Origin: Pantoea alfalfae
GTDB taxonomy: Bacteria > Pseudomonadota > Gammaproteobacteria > Enterobacterales > Enterobacteriaceae
Direction of reading: 5' to 3'
DNA length: 64,000 nucleotides
Assembly: GCF_019880205.1 (NCBI RefSeq)
Contig: NZ_CP082292.1
Coordinates: forward strand, 2,170,001 to 2,234,000
The notes beneath the pieces are model-generated. The model was not told where the DNA came from, made no database searches, and saw only the letters and a program-made list of their open reading frames with translations. This document shows positions 57,048-64,000 of the stretch, in pieces (within the stretch, counting starts at the first letter, position 1; the number at the start of each line of letters is the position of its first letter). The translations under genes and the position numbers were made by a program.

Positions 57048-58169
57048 TTAGCGTCGATAGAGAGCGTTAGCCGGATAGATTGCGCCAATTACGCTTTTCT
57101 CCCGTGCGCCTGTCACCGCAGGCAGATTGCCCGGCAGGCCGGAGAGCGTGCGAAATGCCAGCCAGGCAAACGCCAGCGCTTCCATGTCATCACCACTGAT
57201 ACCCGCCGCATCGGTGGTCGCCACCTCCGTTCCGGGAAGGTGCGCCGCCAGCCGCGCCATCAGCAGTGGATTGCGACTGCCGCCGCCGCACACCAGCAGA
57301 CGATCGCAGCCATCATTGAGTAACACCTGCTGTGTGATGGTGATGGCGGTCAGCTCCACCAGCGTGGCCTGCACATCCTGCGGTGCCTGACCCGGGAAAT
57401 AGCGCAGATGCTGCTCCAGCCAGCCCAGGTTGAAGTGTTCGCGCCCGGTACTCTTCGGCGGTGGCAACGCAAACCAGGGTTCACGTAACAGCGCCTCCAG
57501 CAGTGCCGGGATCACCGAGCCGCTGCGCGCCCACTGCGCATCTTTGTCATACGGCTGTCCCTGATTCCGCCAGATCCAGGCGTCCAGCAGCATATTGCCG
57601 GGACCGGTATCGAAGCCGCGTACCGCCTGTCCCGGGATCAGCAGCGAGAGATTGGCGATGCCACCAATATTCAGCACCATGCGGCGTTCCGTGGCATCCA
57701 TCAGCAGCGCCTGATGAAAAGCGGGCACCAGCGGCGCGCCCTGCCCGCCCAGCGCCATATCACGACGGCGGAAATCGCCCACCACGGTGACGCCGGTTGC
57801 CGCGACAATCTGGTTATTGTCACCAATCTGCAGCGTATTCGGCGCGTCACTCTGGGGCTCATGCCAGACGGTCTGACCATGACAGCCAATCGCCGTGATA
57901 TCGCTGGCATCCAGCGACTCGCGCTTCATTAATGTCACCACGGCTTCTGCAAACAGCTGGCCGAGGCGGGTATCAAGCTGACCGAGCTGTGACAGCGTCA
58001 GGGATTGTCCCTGGCAAATCCCCAGAATGGCCTGACGCAGTGCAGATGGCATCGGATGGCAGTAACTCGCCTGCTGCGCCACCATATTCCCATCAATGGC
58101 GGCCAGCACCACATCCACGCCATCCAGGCTGGTGCCTGACATTACCCCGATATAGCGTCCTGATTTCAT
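57048..58169 (-). CDS. anmK: Anhydro-N-acetylmuramic acid kinase
   Basis: A 373-residue kinase of the ASKHA fold that recycles cell-wall fragments by converting 1,6-anhydro-MurNAc to MurNAc-6-phosphate. The N-terminal phosphate-binding loop [39 protein letters not shown] and [13 protein letters not shown] are family hallmarks. The start at 58169 (MKSGRY) has AAGGA seven bases upstream. In E. coli this gene lies beside mliC; here the accessory block separates them. Confidence 0.95.
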   Translation of the reverse strand: MKSGRYIGVMSGTSLDGVDVVLAAIDGNMVAQQASYCHPMPSALRQAILGICQGQSLTLSQLGQLDTRLGQLFAEAVVTLMKRESLDASDITAIGCHGQTVWHEPQSDAPNTLQIGDNNQIVAATGVTVVGDFRRRDMALGGQGAPLVPAFHQALLMDATERRMVLNIGGIANLSLLIPGQAVRGFDTGPGNMLLDAWIWRNQGQPYDKDAQWARSGSVIPALLEALLREPWFALPPPKSTGREHFNLGWLEQHLRYFPGQAPQDVQATLVELTAITITQQVLLNDGCDRLLVCGGGSRNPLLMARLAAHLPGTEVATTDAAGISGDDMEALAFAWLAFRTLSGLPGNLPAVTGAREKSVIGAIYPANALYRR

Positions 58170-58451
58170 AACCATTCCTTACTTCCGGCGGGAAGTGCGA
58201 TTCATCTGCGGCTAGCCTGACAAATAATGATCGCTAATTCTATGATTAAATTCTTTTTATCCGATCGTGCTAACCAGTTACGTTACGGGACTATTTTTAA
58301 ATGACGATTGAATTATTGTTGATCTTACATAGTCTATGCTTCGTCCAACCGTGTTTTATTCGGACAGGGATTAATTTGCCAGTTTTGTGTCTTATACTGT
58401 GTGCAGGATACAGCGATAAACGTGGCGCCTTCTCGACTAAAGGAGTTTCAA

Positions 58452-58919
58452 ATGATTAAGCGTGTAATTGTGGTCGCTCTGGCCGGTGCGATGCTGGCAG
58501 GTTGTAGCAATACCAGTACGCTGTCGGGTGATACCTACAGTGCCAGTGAAGCGAAGCAGGTGCAGAGCGTGTCGTACGGTACTCTGGTCTCTGTGCGTCC
58601 GGTGAAAATCCAGGGCGGTGATGAGAGCAACGTTATCGGTGCAATCGGTGGTGCGGTACTGGGTGGCTTCCTGGGTAACACCATTGGTGGCGGTACCGGA
58701 CGTAGCCTGGCGACAGCCGGTGGTGCGGTTCTGGGCGGCGTAGCAGGCCAGGGCGTACAGGGCGCAGTCAATAAAGCTGATGGCGTTGAGCTGGAAATCC
58801 GCAAGGATGATGGCAACACCATCATGGTGGTTCAGAAGCAGGCTGCCTCACGTTACTCCGTTGGCCAGCGTGTAGCGATGGCGTCCAACGGCAGCCAGGT
58901 GACGGTTTCACCTCGCTAA
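58452..58919 (+). CDS. slyB: Outer-membrane lipoprotein SlyB
   Basis: A 155-residue lipoprotein with signal peptide and lipobox AMLAGCS, followed by a glycine-zipper domain (IGAIGGAVLGGFLGNTIGGG and GGAVLGGVAGQGVQGAV) that inserts into the outer membrane. SlyB helps maintain outer-membrane integrity and is PhoPQ-controlled in E. coli. AAAGGAG precedes the ATG at 58452. I could not find a convincing PhoP box in the 280-bp upstream region. Confidence 0.95.
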   Translation: MIKRVIVVALAGAMLAGCSNTSTLSGDTYSASEAKQVQSVSYGTLVSVRPVKIQGGDESNVIGAIGGAVLGGFLGNTIGGGTGRSLATAGGAVLGGVAGQGVQGAVNKADGVELEIRKDDGNTIMVVQKQAASRYSVGQRVAMASNGSQVTVSPR

Positions 58920-58930
58920 GGCTGCAAAAC

Positions 58931-58961
58931 AAAAAACCGACGCGCAGGCGTCGGTTTTTTT
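58931..58961. terminator. Bidirectional terminator between slyB and slyA
   Basis: Arms CCGACGC and GCGTCGG (58937-58943 with 58948-58954) are flanked by six A and a T run, serving both convergent genes. Confidence 0.9.
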
Positions 58962-59397
58962 ATTTCTCTTTGTGCTGAAGTTCGAGAATGTTTTTCTCAA
59001 GCCGGGCGATCAGCGTCACCATCTGACTGATCTCTTCCCGACTGATGCCGGACAGAATGTCATCCCGCGTCTCATCAATCACACTCTCAACCTGTTCGAT
59101 AATCGGCTCAGCCTGCTGCGTGAGCTTAATGCGCTTGGCACGACGATCGTTGGCGCAGGTCGACCGGGTAATCAGTCCTTTCTCTTCCAGCTGATCCAGC
59201 GTCCGCACCAGAGAAGGCTGTTCAATACCAATCGCCTTGGCTAACTGAATCTGCGACTGTTCGGGCGGCAGTTGATGAATATTATGCAACGTCACCCAGT
59301 GAGTCTGAGTCAGCTCAAGCGGCTTGAGCCGCTGATCAATCAACGCGCGCCAGATGCGCACCAGGCGAGATAAATCCGTTCCGAGGGGCGTATCCAT
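58960..59397 (-). CDS. slyA: MarR-family transcriptional regulator SlyA
   Basis: A 145-residue winged-helix regulator matching E. coli Sly[41 protein letters not shown] (recognition helix) and the wing [19 protein letters not shown]. It counters H-NS silencing and binds small aromatic ligands. A SlyA-type half-palindrome lies 16 bp upstream, implying autoregulation. It is divergent from ydhIJK, as in E. coli. Confidence 0.96.
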   Translation of the reverse strand: MDTPLGTDLSRLVRIWRALIDQRLKPLELTQTHWVTLHNIHQLPPEQSQIQLAKAIGIEQPSLVRTLDQLEEKGLITRSTCANDRRAKRIKLTQQAEPIIEQVESVIDETRDDILSGISREEISQMVTLIARLEKNILELQHKEK

Positions 59398-59412
59398 TTC
59401 ATCTCCTTATAA

Positions 59413-59424
59413 TTAGCTTGCTAG
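59413..59424. promoter_or_regulatory. SlyA box
   Basis: On the minus strand CTAGCAAGCTAA matches the TTAGCAAGCTAA consensus at 11 of 12 positions. It sits just upstream of slyA and could also affect the divergent ydhIJK genes. Confidence 0.7.
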
Positions 59425-59547
59425 CTATCAAGCCAGATTTTACACTATTCTGCGAGTTTACAGGACAAATTACAAATCCCGGACCAGGCTACGATTACGC
59501 GGCAGCGCGTTCAGTCTGCCGTTTGGGTTAACGAAGGATGTTATCAC

Positions 59548-59784
59548 GTGCTCACTCCTGCTTTTTCAGGTGCGAAACCGCTAACCGATCTGGTCGTGGG
59601 CGCCTCGCTTTTTTTCCCGCCGATATTTAAAGCGGTACTGCTCGGCTTCTTTTTCTGGCTGCTGATTCACCCGCTGGTGCGCGGCTGGATCTACTCCGGC
59701 GATGTCTGGCATCCCACCCTGTTTGATCTCTCTCTGTTTGTGCTGTGCGTTACCGCCGCACTCTGGCTCATCGGTCACGGATAA
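59548..59784 (+). CDS. ydhI: DUF1656 inner-membrane protein YdhI
   Basis: A 78-residue membrane protein of the DUF1656 family with two hydrophobic helices (about 21-42 and 60-76), the small partner of an AaeX-like efflux system. The start is GTG at 59548 with AAGGAT nine bases before it. It leads directly into ydhJ and ydhK. Confidence 0.88.
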   Translation: MLTPAFSGAKPLTDLVVGASLFFPPIFKAVLLGFFFWLLIHPLVRGWIYSGDVWHPTLFDLSLFVLCVTAALWLIGHG

Positions 59785-59789
59785 TCGAT

Positions 59790-60647
59790 ATGAAATTTAA
59801 CGCGGTAAAATATTTCTCAACGCTGATTGTGTTTGCGCTGGCGCTGCTGGCTGCTGGCTGGCTGTGGAACTACTACATGCAGTCGCCCTGGACGCGTGAC
59901 GGGAAAGTACGGGCGGAGCTGGTGGATATCACGCCCCAGGTGTCGGGCCGGATTACGCAACTAAAAGTCAAAGACAATCAGTTCGTGCATCAGGGCCAGC
60001 TGCTGTTAACGCTGGACCCGGTGCCATGGCAGATTGCGCTCGACAACGCTGCCGCTCAGCTCAGCAAAGCGCAGGCGGACCTGGCGAAAGCGCAGCACGA
60101 ATATCACCGGCGCAGCAGCCTGCCGCGCAACATCATCTCCGCCGAGGATCTTGATGCGGCACGCTTAAGCGCGGAAGCCGCCGCCGCCAGTGCCAAAGCC
60201 GCGCAGGCGGAGCTGGAGCGGGCGCGCTGGAATCTGCAGCAAACGACGCTTACTGCACCGACTGATGGCTGGATCACGAATCTGACACTTCGTCCCGGCA
60301 ACTATGCGACAGCGGGATCGCCCCTGTTTGCGCTGGTCGACAGCCACTCTTACTACGTCTTAGGCTATTTCGAAGAGACCAAGCTGCGCCATATTCACAC
60401 AGGCGCGGCGGCGCAGGTGGTGCTTTACAGTAATGGCATGCAGCTGCAGGGCCAGGTGGACAGCATTGGCCGCGCTATCTATGACCAGAGCATTGAGACT
60501 GACAGCGGCCTGGTGCCCGATATCAAACCCAATGTGCCCTGGGTACGGCTGGCGCAGCGGGTGCCGGTGCGCATTCGTCTCGATACGCTACCGGTTGATG
60601 CCAATCTGGTGGCAGGCACCAGCTGCACCATCACCATCCAGCCATGA
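59790..60647 (+). CDS. ydhJ: HlyD-family efflux adaptor YdhJ
   Basis: A 285-residue membrane-fusion protein. An N-terminal anchor (about residues 8-26) is followed by the lipoyl-like domain ([22 protein letters not shown]), an alpha-helical hairpin (about 85-145) and beta domains including [19 protein letters not shown]. It resembles AaeA and should link YdhK to an outer-membrane channel. The start at 59790 is five bases after ydhI. It overlaps ydhK by four bases. Confidence 0.93.
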   Translation: MKFNAVKYFSTLIVFALALLAAGWLWNYYMQSPWTRDGKVRAELVDITPQVSGRITQLKVKDNQFVHQGQLLLTLDPVPWQIALDNAAAQLSKAQADLAKAQHEYHRRSSLPRNIISAEDLDAARLSAEAAAASAKAAQAELERARWNLQQTTLTAPTDGWITNLTLRPGNYATAGSPLFALVDSHSYYVLGYFEETKLRHIHTGAAAQVVLYSNGMQLQGQVDSIGRAIYDQSIETDSGLVPDIKPNVPWVRLAQRVPVRIRLDTLPVDANLVAGTSCTITIQP

Positions 60648-62644
60648 ATGTTCAGTGGCTGGCCTGGGATCAACTGCCCTGGATTAAGGCGAATGCCGGT
60701 CAGTGGCGCTATGCGTTGCGGAATGCTATCGCGATGTGTCTGGCGCTGAGCATCGCCTATGGCCTGGATCTTGATGAACCTTACTGGGCAATGACCTCTG
60801 CTGCGGTAATCAGCTTTCCTACCGTTGGCGGCGCAATCAGTAAAAGTCTTGGCCGCATCGTTGGCAGTCTGCTTGGGGCGAGCGCCGCGCTGCTGATTGC
60901 CGGACATACCCTGAATGAACCCTGGCTGTTTACCTTTGCGATTGCCGGCTGGCTGGCGTTGTGCACTGGCATTGCAAACCACCACCAGAACAACGTTGCC
61001 TACGCCTTTTCGCTGGCGGGCTACACCGCCGCTATTATCGCCTTCAGCAGCGTCAATATCACTGATATCACCTCACTGTGGACGATCGCCCAGGCACGTG
61101 TTTGTGAGGTGATCTCCGGTATTCTTTGCGCTGGATTGATGATGATGGTGCTGCCGAGCACCTCCGATGGCGAAACGCTGATTACCTCCCTGAAACAGAT
61201 GCATGCGCGATTGCTGGAACATGCGGTGTTACTGCTGCAGCCCTCGACCAGCGACACCATTCGCACCGCACATGAAAACGTCATCAGCCAGATCCTGACC
61301 ATGAACCTGCTGCGGATTCAGGCGTTCTGGAGCCACTACCGCTTTCGCCGACAGAACAACGTCCTGAACTATGTGCTGCACCAGCAGTTGCGACTCACCA
61401 GCGTGCTCTCCAGCCTGCGCCGCATGTTGCTGAACTGGCCCGACGCGCCAGAGGCGCTGTTTGAGGCGCTGCAGCAACTGCTGGCGGAGCTGGCGAAACC
61501 GGCGTGTGATAAATATCGTCTGGCGCAAATCCTGCGTAGCGTGACGCCTGCGGCAGAGGGGGACTACCGGCAGCGCGCCTTTTGTCAGCGGCTGCGCTAC
61601 TTCTGCTGGATGTACCTCAACGTGCTGCGCTGGATCCGCCTGCTGGATCGCGCCGATGCCGATACCCGCTTTCAGCCGCCGCCGGTTCCGGCGCTGGCGC
61701 GTGACAGTGACAGTGCCGAAGCGGGCTGGAGCGCCCTGCGCACCTTCTGTGCGATTGTACTGGGCTGCGCCTTCTGGATTAATACGCAATGGTCTTCCGG
61801 GGCCTCGGCGCTTACCCTGACCGCTATTGCCTGCGTGCTCTATGCCTCTGCCCCTTCACCCGGCGGCAGCGTCACGCTGCTGCTGAAAACGCTGCTGTGG
61901 CTGTTTGCATTTAGTTTTGTGATGAAGTTTGGCCTGATGGTGCAGATCGGTCAGCTATGGCCGTTTTTACTGTTTCTGTTTCCGCTGCTGGTGACGCTGC
62001 AACTCTTCAAACTGCAGCAGAAACAGCGCGCCGGGATGTGGGGACAGTTCATCGTCTTTATGGGCTCGTTTATCGCGGTGACTAATCCGCCCACCTGGGA
62101 TTATCAGGACTTTTTTAACGATAACATCGCCAAAGTCTGCGGAGTGCTGCTCGCCTGGCTGGCGTTTCAGATTTTGCGGCCCAGCTCCGATGCGCGGCGC
62201 AGCCGGCGGCATATCCGGGCGCTGCGGCTGGCATTTCTCGATCAACTGCGGCAACGGCCACGGCTCAGCGAGAGCCGCTTTGAATCGCAGATTTACCATC
62301 GCATCAGCCAGCTCAGTCACAGCCGGGATGAGCAGGCGCGTGTCTGGTTACTGCGCTGGGGAGTGGTGCTGCTTAACTGCTCGCATATCGTCTGGCAGTT
62401 GCGTGAATGGCGCGCCGGTTCGGCAACGCTGATGGCGTTTCGCGATAACAGCCTGCAGAATTTGCAGCAGATTATCAGCAGCCGCGGCGTACGGCACATT
62501 TCGCTGGATCAGATGCTGACGGAACTGGAAGCGACGATTACCGCGTTACTGGCCCTGAAAAACAACGAGGCCAGCGAACTGGCGGGGATTATCTGGCGGT
62601 TACGCTGTTCACTGGCACAGCTGAAGCAGGCTGTGCCGGAGTGA
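60644..62644 (+). CDS. ydhK: FUSC-family inner-membrane efflux protein YdhK
   Basis: A 666-residue membrane protein of the fusaric-acid-resistance (FUSC/AaeB) family: two sets of about five helices (residues 20-160 and 365-505), each followed by a cytoplasmic helical region. With YdhJ and YdhI it would form an exporter for aromatic or weak acids. Its ATG overlaps the ydhJ stop. Its stop abuts that of the convergent lipoprotein gene with no space between. Confidence 0.92.
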   Translation: MNVQWLAWDQLPWIKANAGQWRYALRNAIAMCLALSIAYGLDLDEPYWAMTSAAVISFPTVGGAISKSLGRIVGSLLGASAALLIAGHTLNEPWLFTFAIAGWLALCTGIANHHQNNVAYAFSLAGYTAAIIAFSSVNITDITSLWTIAQARVCEVISGILCAGLMMMVLPSTSDGETLITSLKQMHARLLEHAVLLLQPSTSDTIRTAHENVISQILTMNLLRIQAFWSHYRFRRQNNVLNYVLHQQLRLTSVLSSLRRMLLNWPDAPEALFEALQQLLAELAKPACDKYRLAQILRSVTPAAEGDYRQRAFCQRLRYFCWMYLNVLRWIRLLDRADADTRFQPPPVPALARDSDSAEAGWSALRTFCAIVLGCAFWINTQWSSGASALTLTAIACVLYASAPSPGGSVTLLLKTLLWLFAFSFVMKFGLMVQIGQLWPFLLFLFPLLVTLQLFKLQQKQRAGMWGQFIVFMGSFIAVTNPPTWDYQDFFNDNIAKVCGVLLAWLAFQILRPSSDARRSRRHIRALRLAFLDQLRQRPRLSESRFESQIYHRISQLSHSRDEQARVWLLRWGVVLLNCSHIVWQLREWRAGSATLMAFRDNSLQNLQQIISSRGVRHISLDQMLTELEATITALLALKNNEASELAGIIWRLRCSLAQLKQAVPE

Positions 62645-63112
62645 TTACTGGCAATACTGCTGCTGTTGCCGGTTAAAATCATCCTGCAGCTGTTGCAGCG
62701 TTTTATGGCCCTCAAAACGGGTTTTATCCATCTCGGTCATCGGTTCAATCACCAGCGCTTTCTCATCAGGTGAAAAGATAAAACGGCGTGTCAGTTCAGT
62801 GCCGGTGAAACTCTGACCATGAATGCCACCGCACACCATAGTCATGGTGCGGCGATAGATCGTGGTGTCAGTAAAATTGGTTTCAGTTGCGCTGCGAAAG
62901 ACCTGATCGCATCCCTGCGCTTCCAGCTTGCGCACCATGTGGCGGCTGAGCCATTCACGACCTTTAGCAATCTTTTCACAGGTGACCCGCATCGGACTGG
63001 TATCGATGGTGCGCTGAAGCTCCCGTCCGGTTTCAGTGACCAGTTGCGTATCATTGGGTTTATCGCATCCCACCAGCAGCAGACACAGCAGTAATGCGCC
63101 CTTGAATTTCAT
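62645..63112 (-). CDS. Lipoprotein of unknown function
   Basis: A 155-residue lipoprotein: signal peptide KGALLLCLLLVGC with lipidated Cys16, then a soluble, cysteine-containing domain (Cys at MRVTCEK, QGCDQ, MVCGG and the C-terminal YCQ), so disulfides are likely. AAAGGAG lies upstream of the ATG at 63112. I recognise no family. Confidence 0.7.
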   Translation of the reverse strand: MKFKGALLLCLLLVGCDKPNDTQLVTETGRELQRTIDTSPMRVTCEKIAKGREWLSRHMVRKLEAQGCDQVFRSATETNFTDTTIYRRTMTMVCGGIHGQSFTGTELTRRFIFSPDEKALVIEPMTEMDKTRFEGHKTLQQLQDDFNRQQQQYCQ

Positions 63113-63208
63113 TTTCCTGCTCCTTTCCCCATCACGCTTTCTTACCTGAATCAATATCATAGGGGGGAAATGTCAGGGATGGTATAACAATTCATAAACA
63201 GGCGGGAT

Positions 63209-63236
63209 AAAAAAGGGCGGCTATCGCCTGCCGCCC
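63209..63236 (-). terminator. Terminator after sodC
   Basis: On the minus strand the arms GGGCGGC and GCCGCCC (63230-63236 with 63215-63221) are followed by TTTTTTA. Confidence 0.9.
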
Positions 63237-63242
63237 GGAAAT

Positions 63243-63761
63243 TCAGATAACGCCGCAGGCATAACGAGCTCCGCCGCCGCCCAGCGGGGCAGGATGATCG
63301 GCATGATTATCCCCGCCAGCATGCACCATCAGCGCTTTACCCTTGATCTCTTTCAACGACTTCAGCCGTGGTGCCAGTACCGGATAGGAGGCGTTGCCTT
63401 TCTCATCGACATAAATCGCGGGCAGGTCGCCCAGATGCCCTTCAGCATAGGGCCCCAGATGTTTGCCGCTGTTAGCCGGATCAAGGTGACCGCCTGCCGC
63501 ACCGGCAGCGACCACTTTGCCTTCAGATTCGCCTGGCTCACAGCTGCCTTTAGCATGGACATGAAAACCGTGAATGCCCGGCTTCAGTCCCTGCAGTTCC
63601 GGCGTAAACTGCAGACCATACTGGGTCTCGTCAATCTTAACGGTGCCCAGCGATTTTCCTGTTCCTTCAGCGGTAACCTGATGGATTGTAACCTGCTCGC
63701 TGGCAGCCTGTGCTGAGCCGCAGGCAATTAGGGCAAAAAGCGCAACTGCTTTCATTTTCAT
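63243..63761 (-). CDS. sodC: Periplasmic Cu/Zn superoxide dismutase
   Basis: A 172-residue periplasmic enzyme that dismutes superoxide. The signal peptide ends at AQA-ASEQ (about residue 20). Metal ligands are in HGFHVHAKGSCEP, GGHLDP, GKHLGPYAEGHLGDLPA and the C-terminal HAGGDNHADHP; the disulfide cysteines are in GSCEP and YACGVI. GGAG lies before the ATG. In E. coli sodC is the neighbour of ydhF, as here. Confidence 0.96.
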   Translation of the reverse strand: MKMKAVALFALIACGSAQAASEQVTIHQVTAEGTGKSLGTVKIDETQYGLQFTPELQGLKPGIHGFHVHAKGSCEPGESEGKVVAAGAAGGHLDPANSGKHLGPYAEGHLGDLPAIYVDEKGNASYPVLAPRLKSLKEIKGKALMVHAGGDNHADHPAPLGGGGARYACGVI

Positions 63762-63845
63762 GGTGACTCCATTTGTATCCCAGGGTTTGAGATAAGTCTG
63801 GCCGCTGTTGCACTATTTTGCCGAAGATTGACGCAGTTTTACGCT

Positions 63846-64000
63846 TCAGGGCACATCAAATCCCAGCGCCGCTTTTCGAATACGGAACCACTGCTGCCGG
63901 GACAGGGACAAATTCAGTGACCCGGCGGCTTCGCTGACCCGCGCCGCTTTGCCTGAACCAATGATGGGCAGCGGTTGCGACGGCAGCATCAGTATCCAGG
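63846..64000 (-). CDS. ydhF: Aldo/keto reductase YdhF, C-terminal end
   Basis: The last 51 codons of a minus-strand gene cut off by the right edge of the window. The visible peptide includes MLPSQPLPIIGSGKAARV and ends SRQQWFRIRKAALGFDVP, matching the C-terminus of E. coli YdhF, a putative aldo/keto reductase. Its place after sodC agrees with E. coli gene order. Confidence 0.93.
   Translation of the reverse strand, partial: WILMLPSQPLPIIGSGKAARVSEAAGSLNLSLSRQQWFRIRKAALGFDVP

Noticed and set aside
58170-58451. PhoP box upstream of slyB
   Set aside because: Expected from E. coli, but I could not find two correctly spaced TGTTTA-like repeats.

Overview
The window looks like a chromosomal segment of an Erwiniaceae bacterium, most likely Pantoea or a close relative. 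This rests on protein-level resemblance to Escherichia coli homologues and on gene order; no database search was possible. Much of the gene order is the classic enterobacterial one: cnu-ydgK-rsxABCDGE-nth, dtpA-gstA-pdxY-tyrS-pdxH-mliC, and anmK-slyB-slyA-ydhIJK-sodC-ydhF. I see no rRNA, tRNA, CRISPR array, insertion sequence, integrase or phage gene.

Layout. 1-6.6 kb: the 3' end of araA, two copies of a folded intergenic repeat, a GNAT acetyltransferase, and the galactofuranose ABC importer ytfQ-ytfR-ytfT-yjfF on the minus strand. 7.3-15 kb: the H-NS co-factor gene cnu, ydgK, the six-gene Rsx electron-transport complex (RsxC carries a 141-bp tandem repeat) and nth. 15-19.5 kb: an HPP-family membrane protein, a sugar-acid transporter translationally coupled to a glucarate-dehydratase-like enolase, and a glutamine-amidotransferase-like protein. 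19.5-25.8 kb: the peptide transporter dtpA with a long leader, gstA, and the vitamin B6/tyrosyl-tRNA group, ending with mliC.

26-57 kb: an accessory block of about 31 kb lies between mliC and anmK, which are neighbours in E. coli. It is rich in stress and light functions: LexA-controlled umuDC, a UV-damage endonuclease (UVDE), a manganese catalase, a large heme catalase (KatE), Zur-controlled zinT, a trehalose-from-glycogen operon (treZ-treY-glgX), a chemoreceptor, a YbdG-type mechanosensitive channel, two short-chain dehydrogenases, two TetR regulators, a BLUF-EAL blue-light receptor, two AriR/YmgB-type small proteins and many small uncharacterised proteins. The pattern fits life on sunlit, dry plant surfaces; that is an inference.

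The most interesting signals are: (i) the BLUF-EAL protein keeps all the catalytic-type EAL residues that its E. coli homologue BluF has lost; (ii) both AriR-family genes carry the same 15-bp upstream box, once at one locus and twice at the other, suggesting a shared, possibly light-linked, switch; (iii) the folded repeats near 1.1-1.4 kb; (iv) an intrinsic terminator stranded between two divergent genes at 32.5 kb, pointing to a small RNA; (v) very small genes missed by ordinary length cut-offs. 57-64 kb returns to the conserved backbone and ends inside ydhF.
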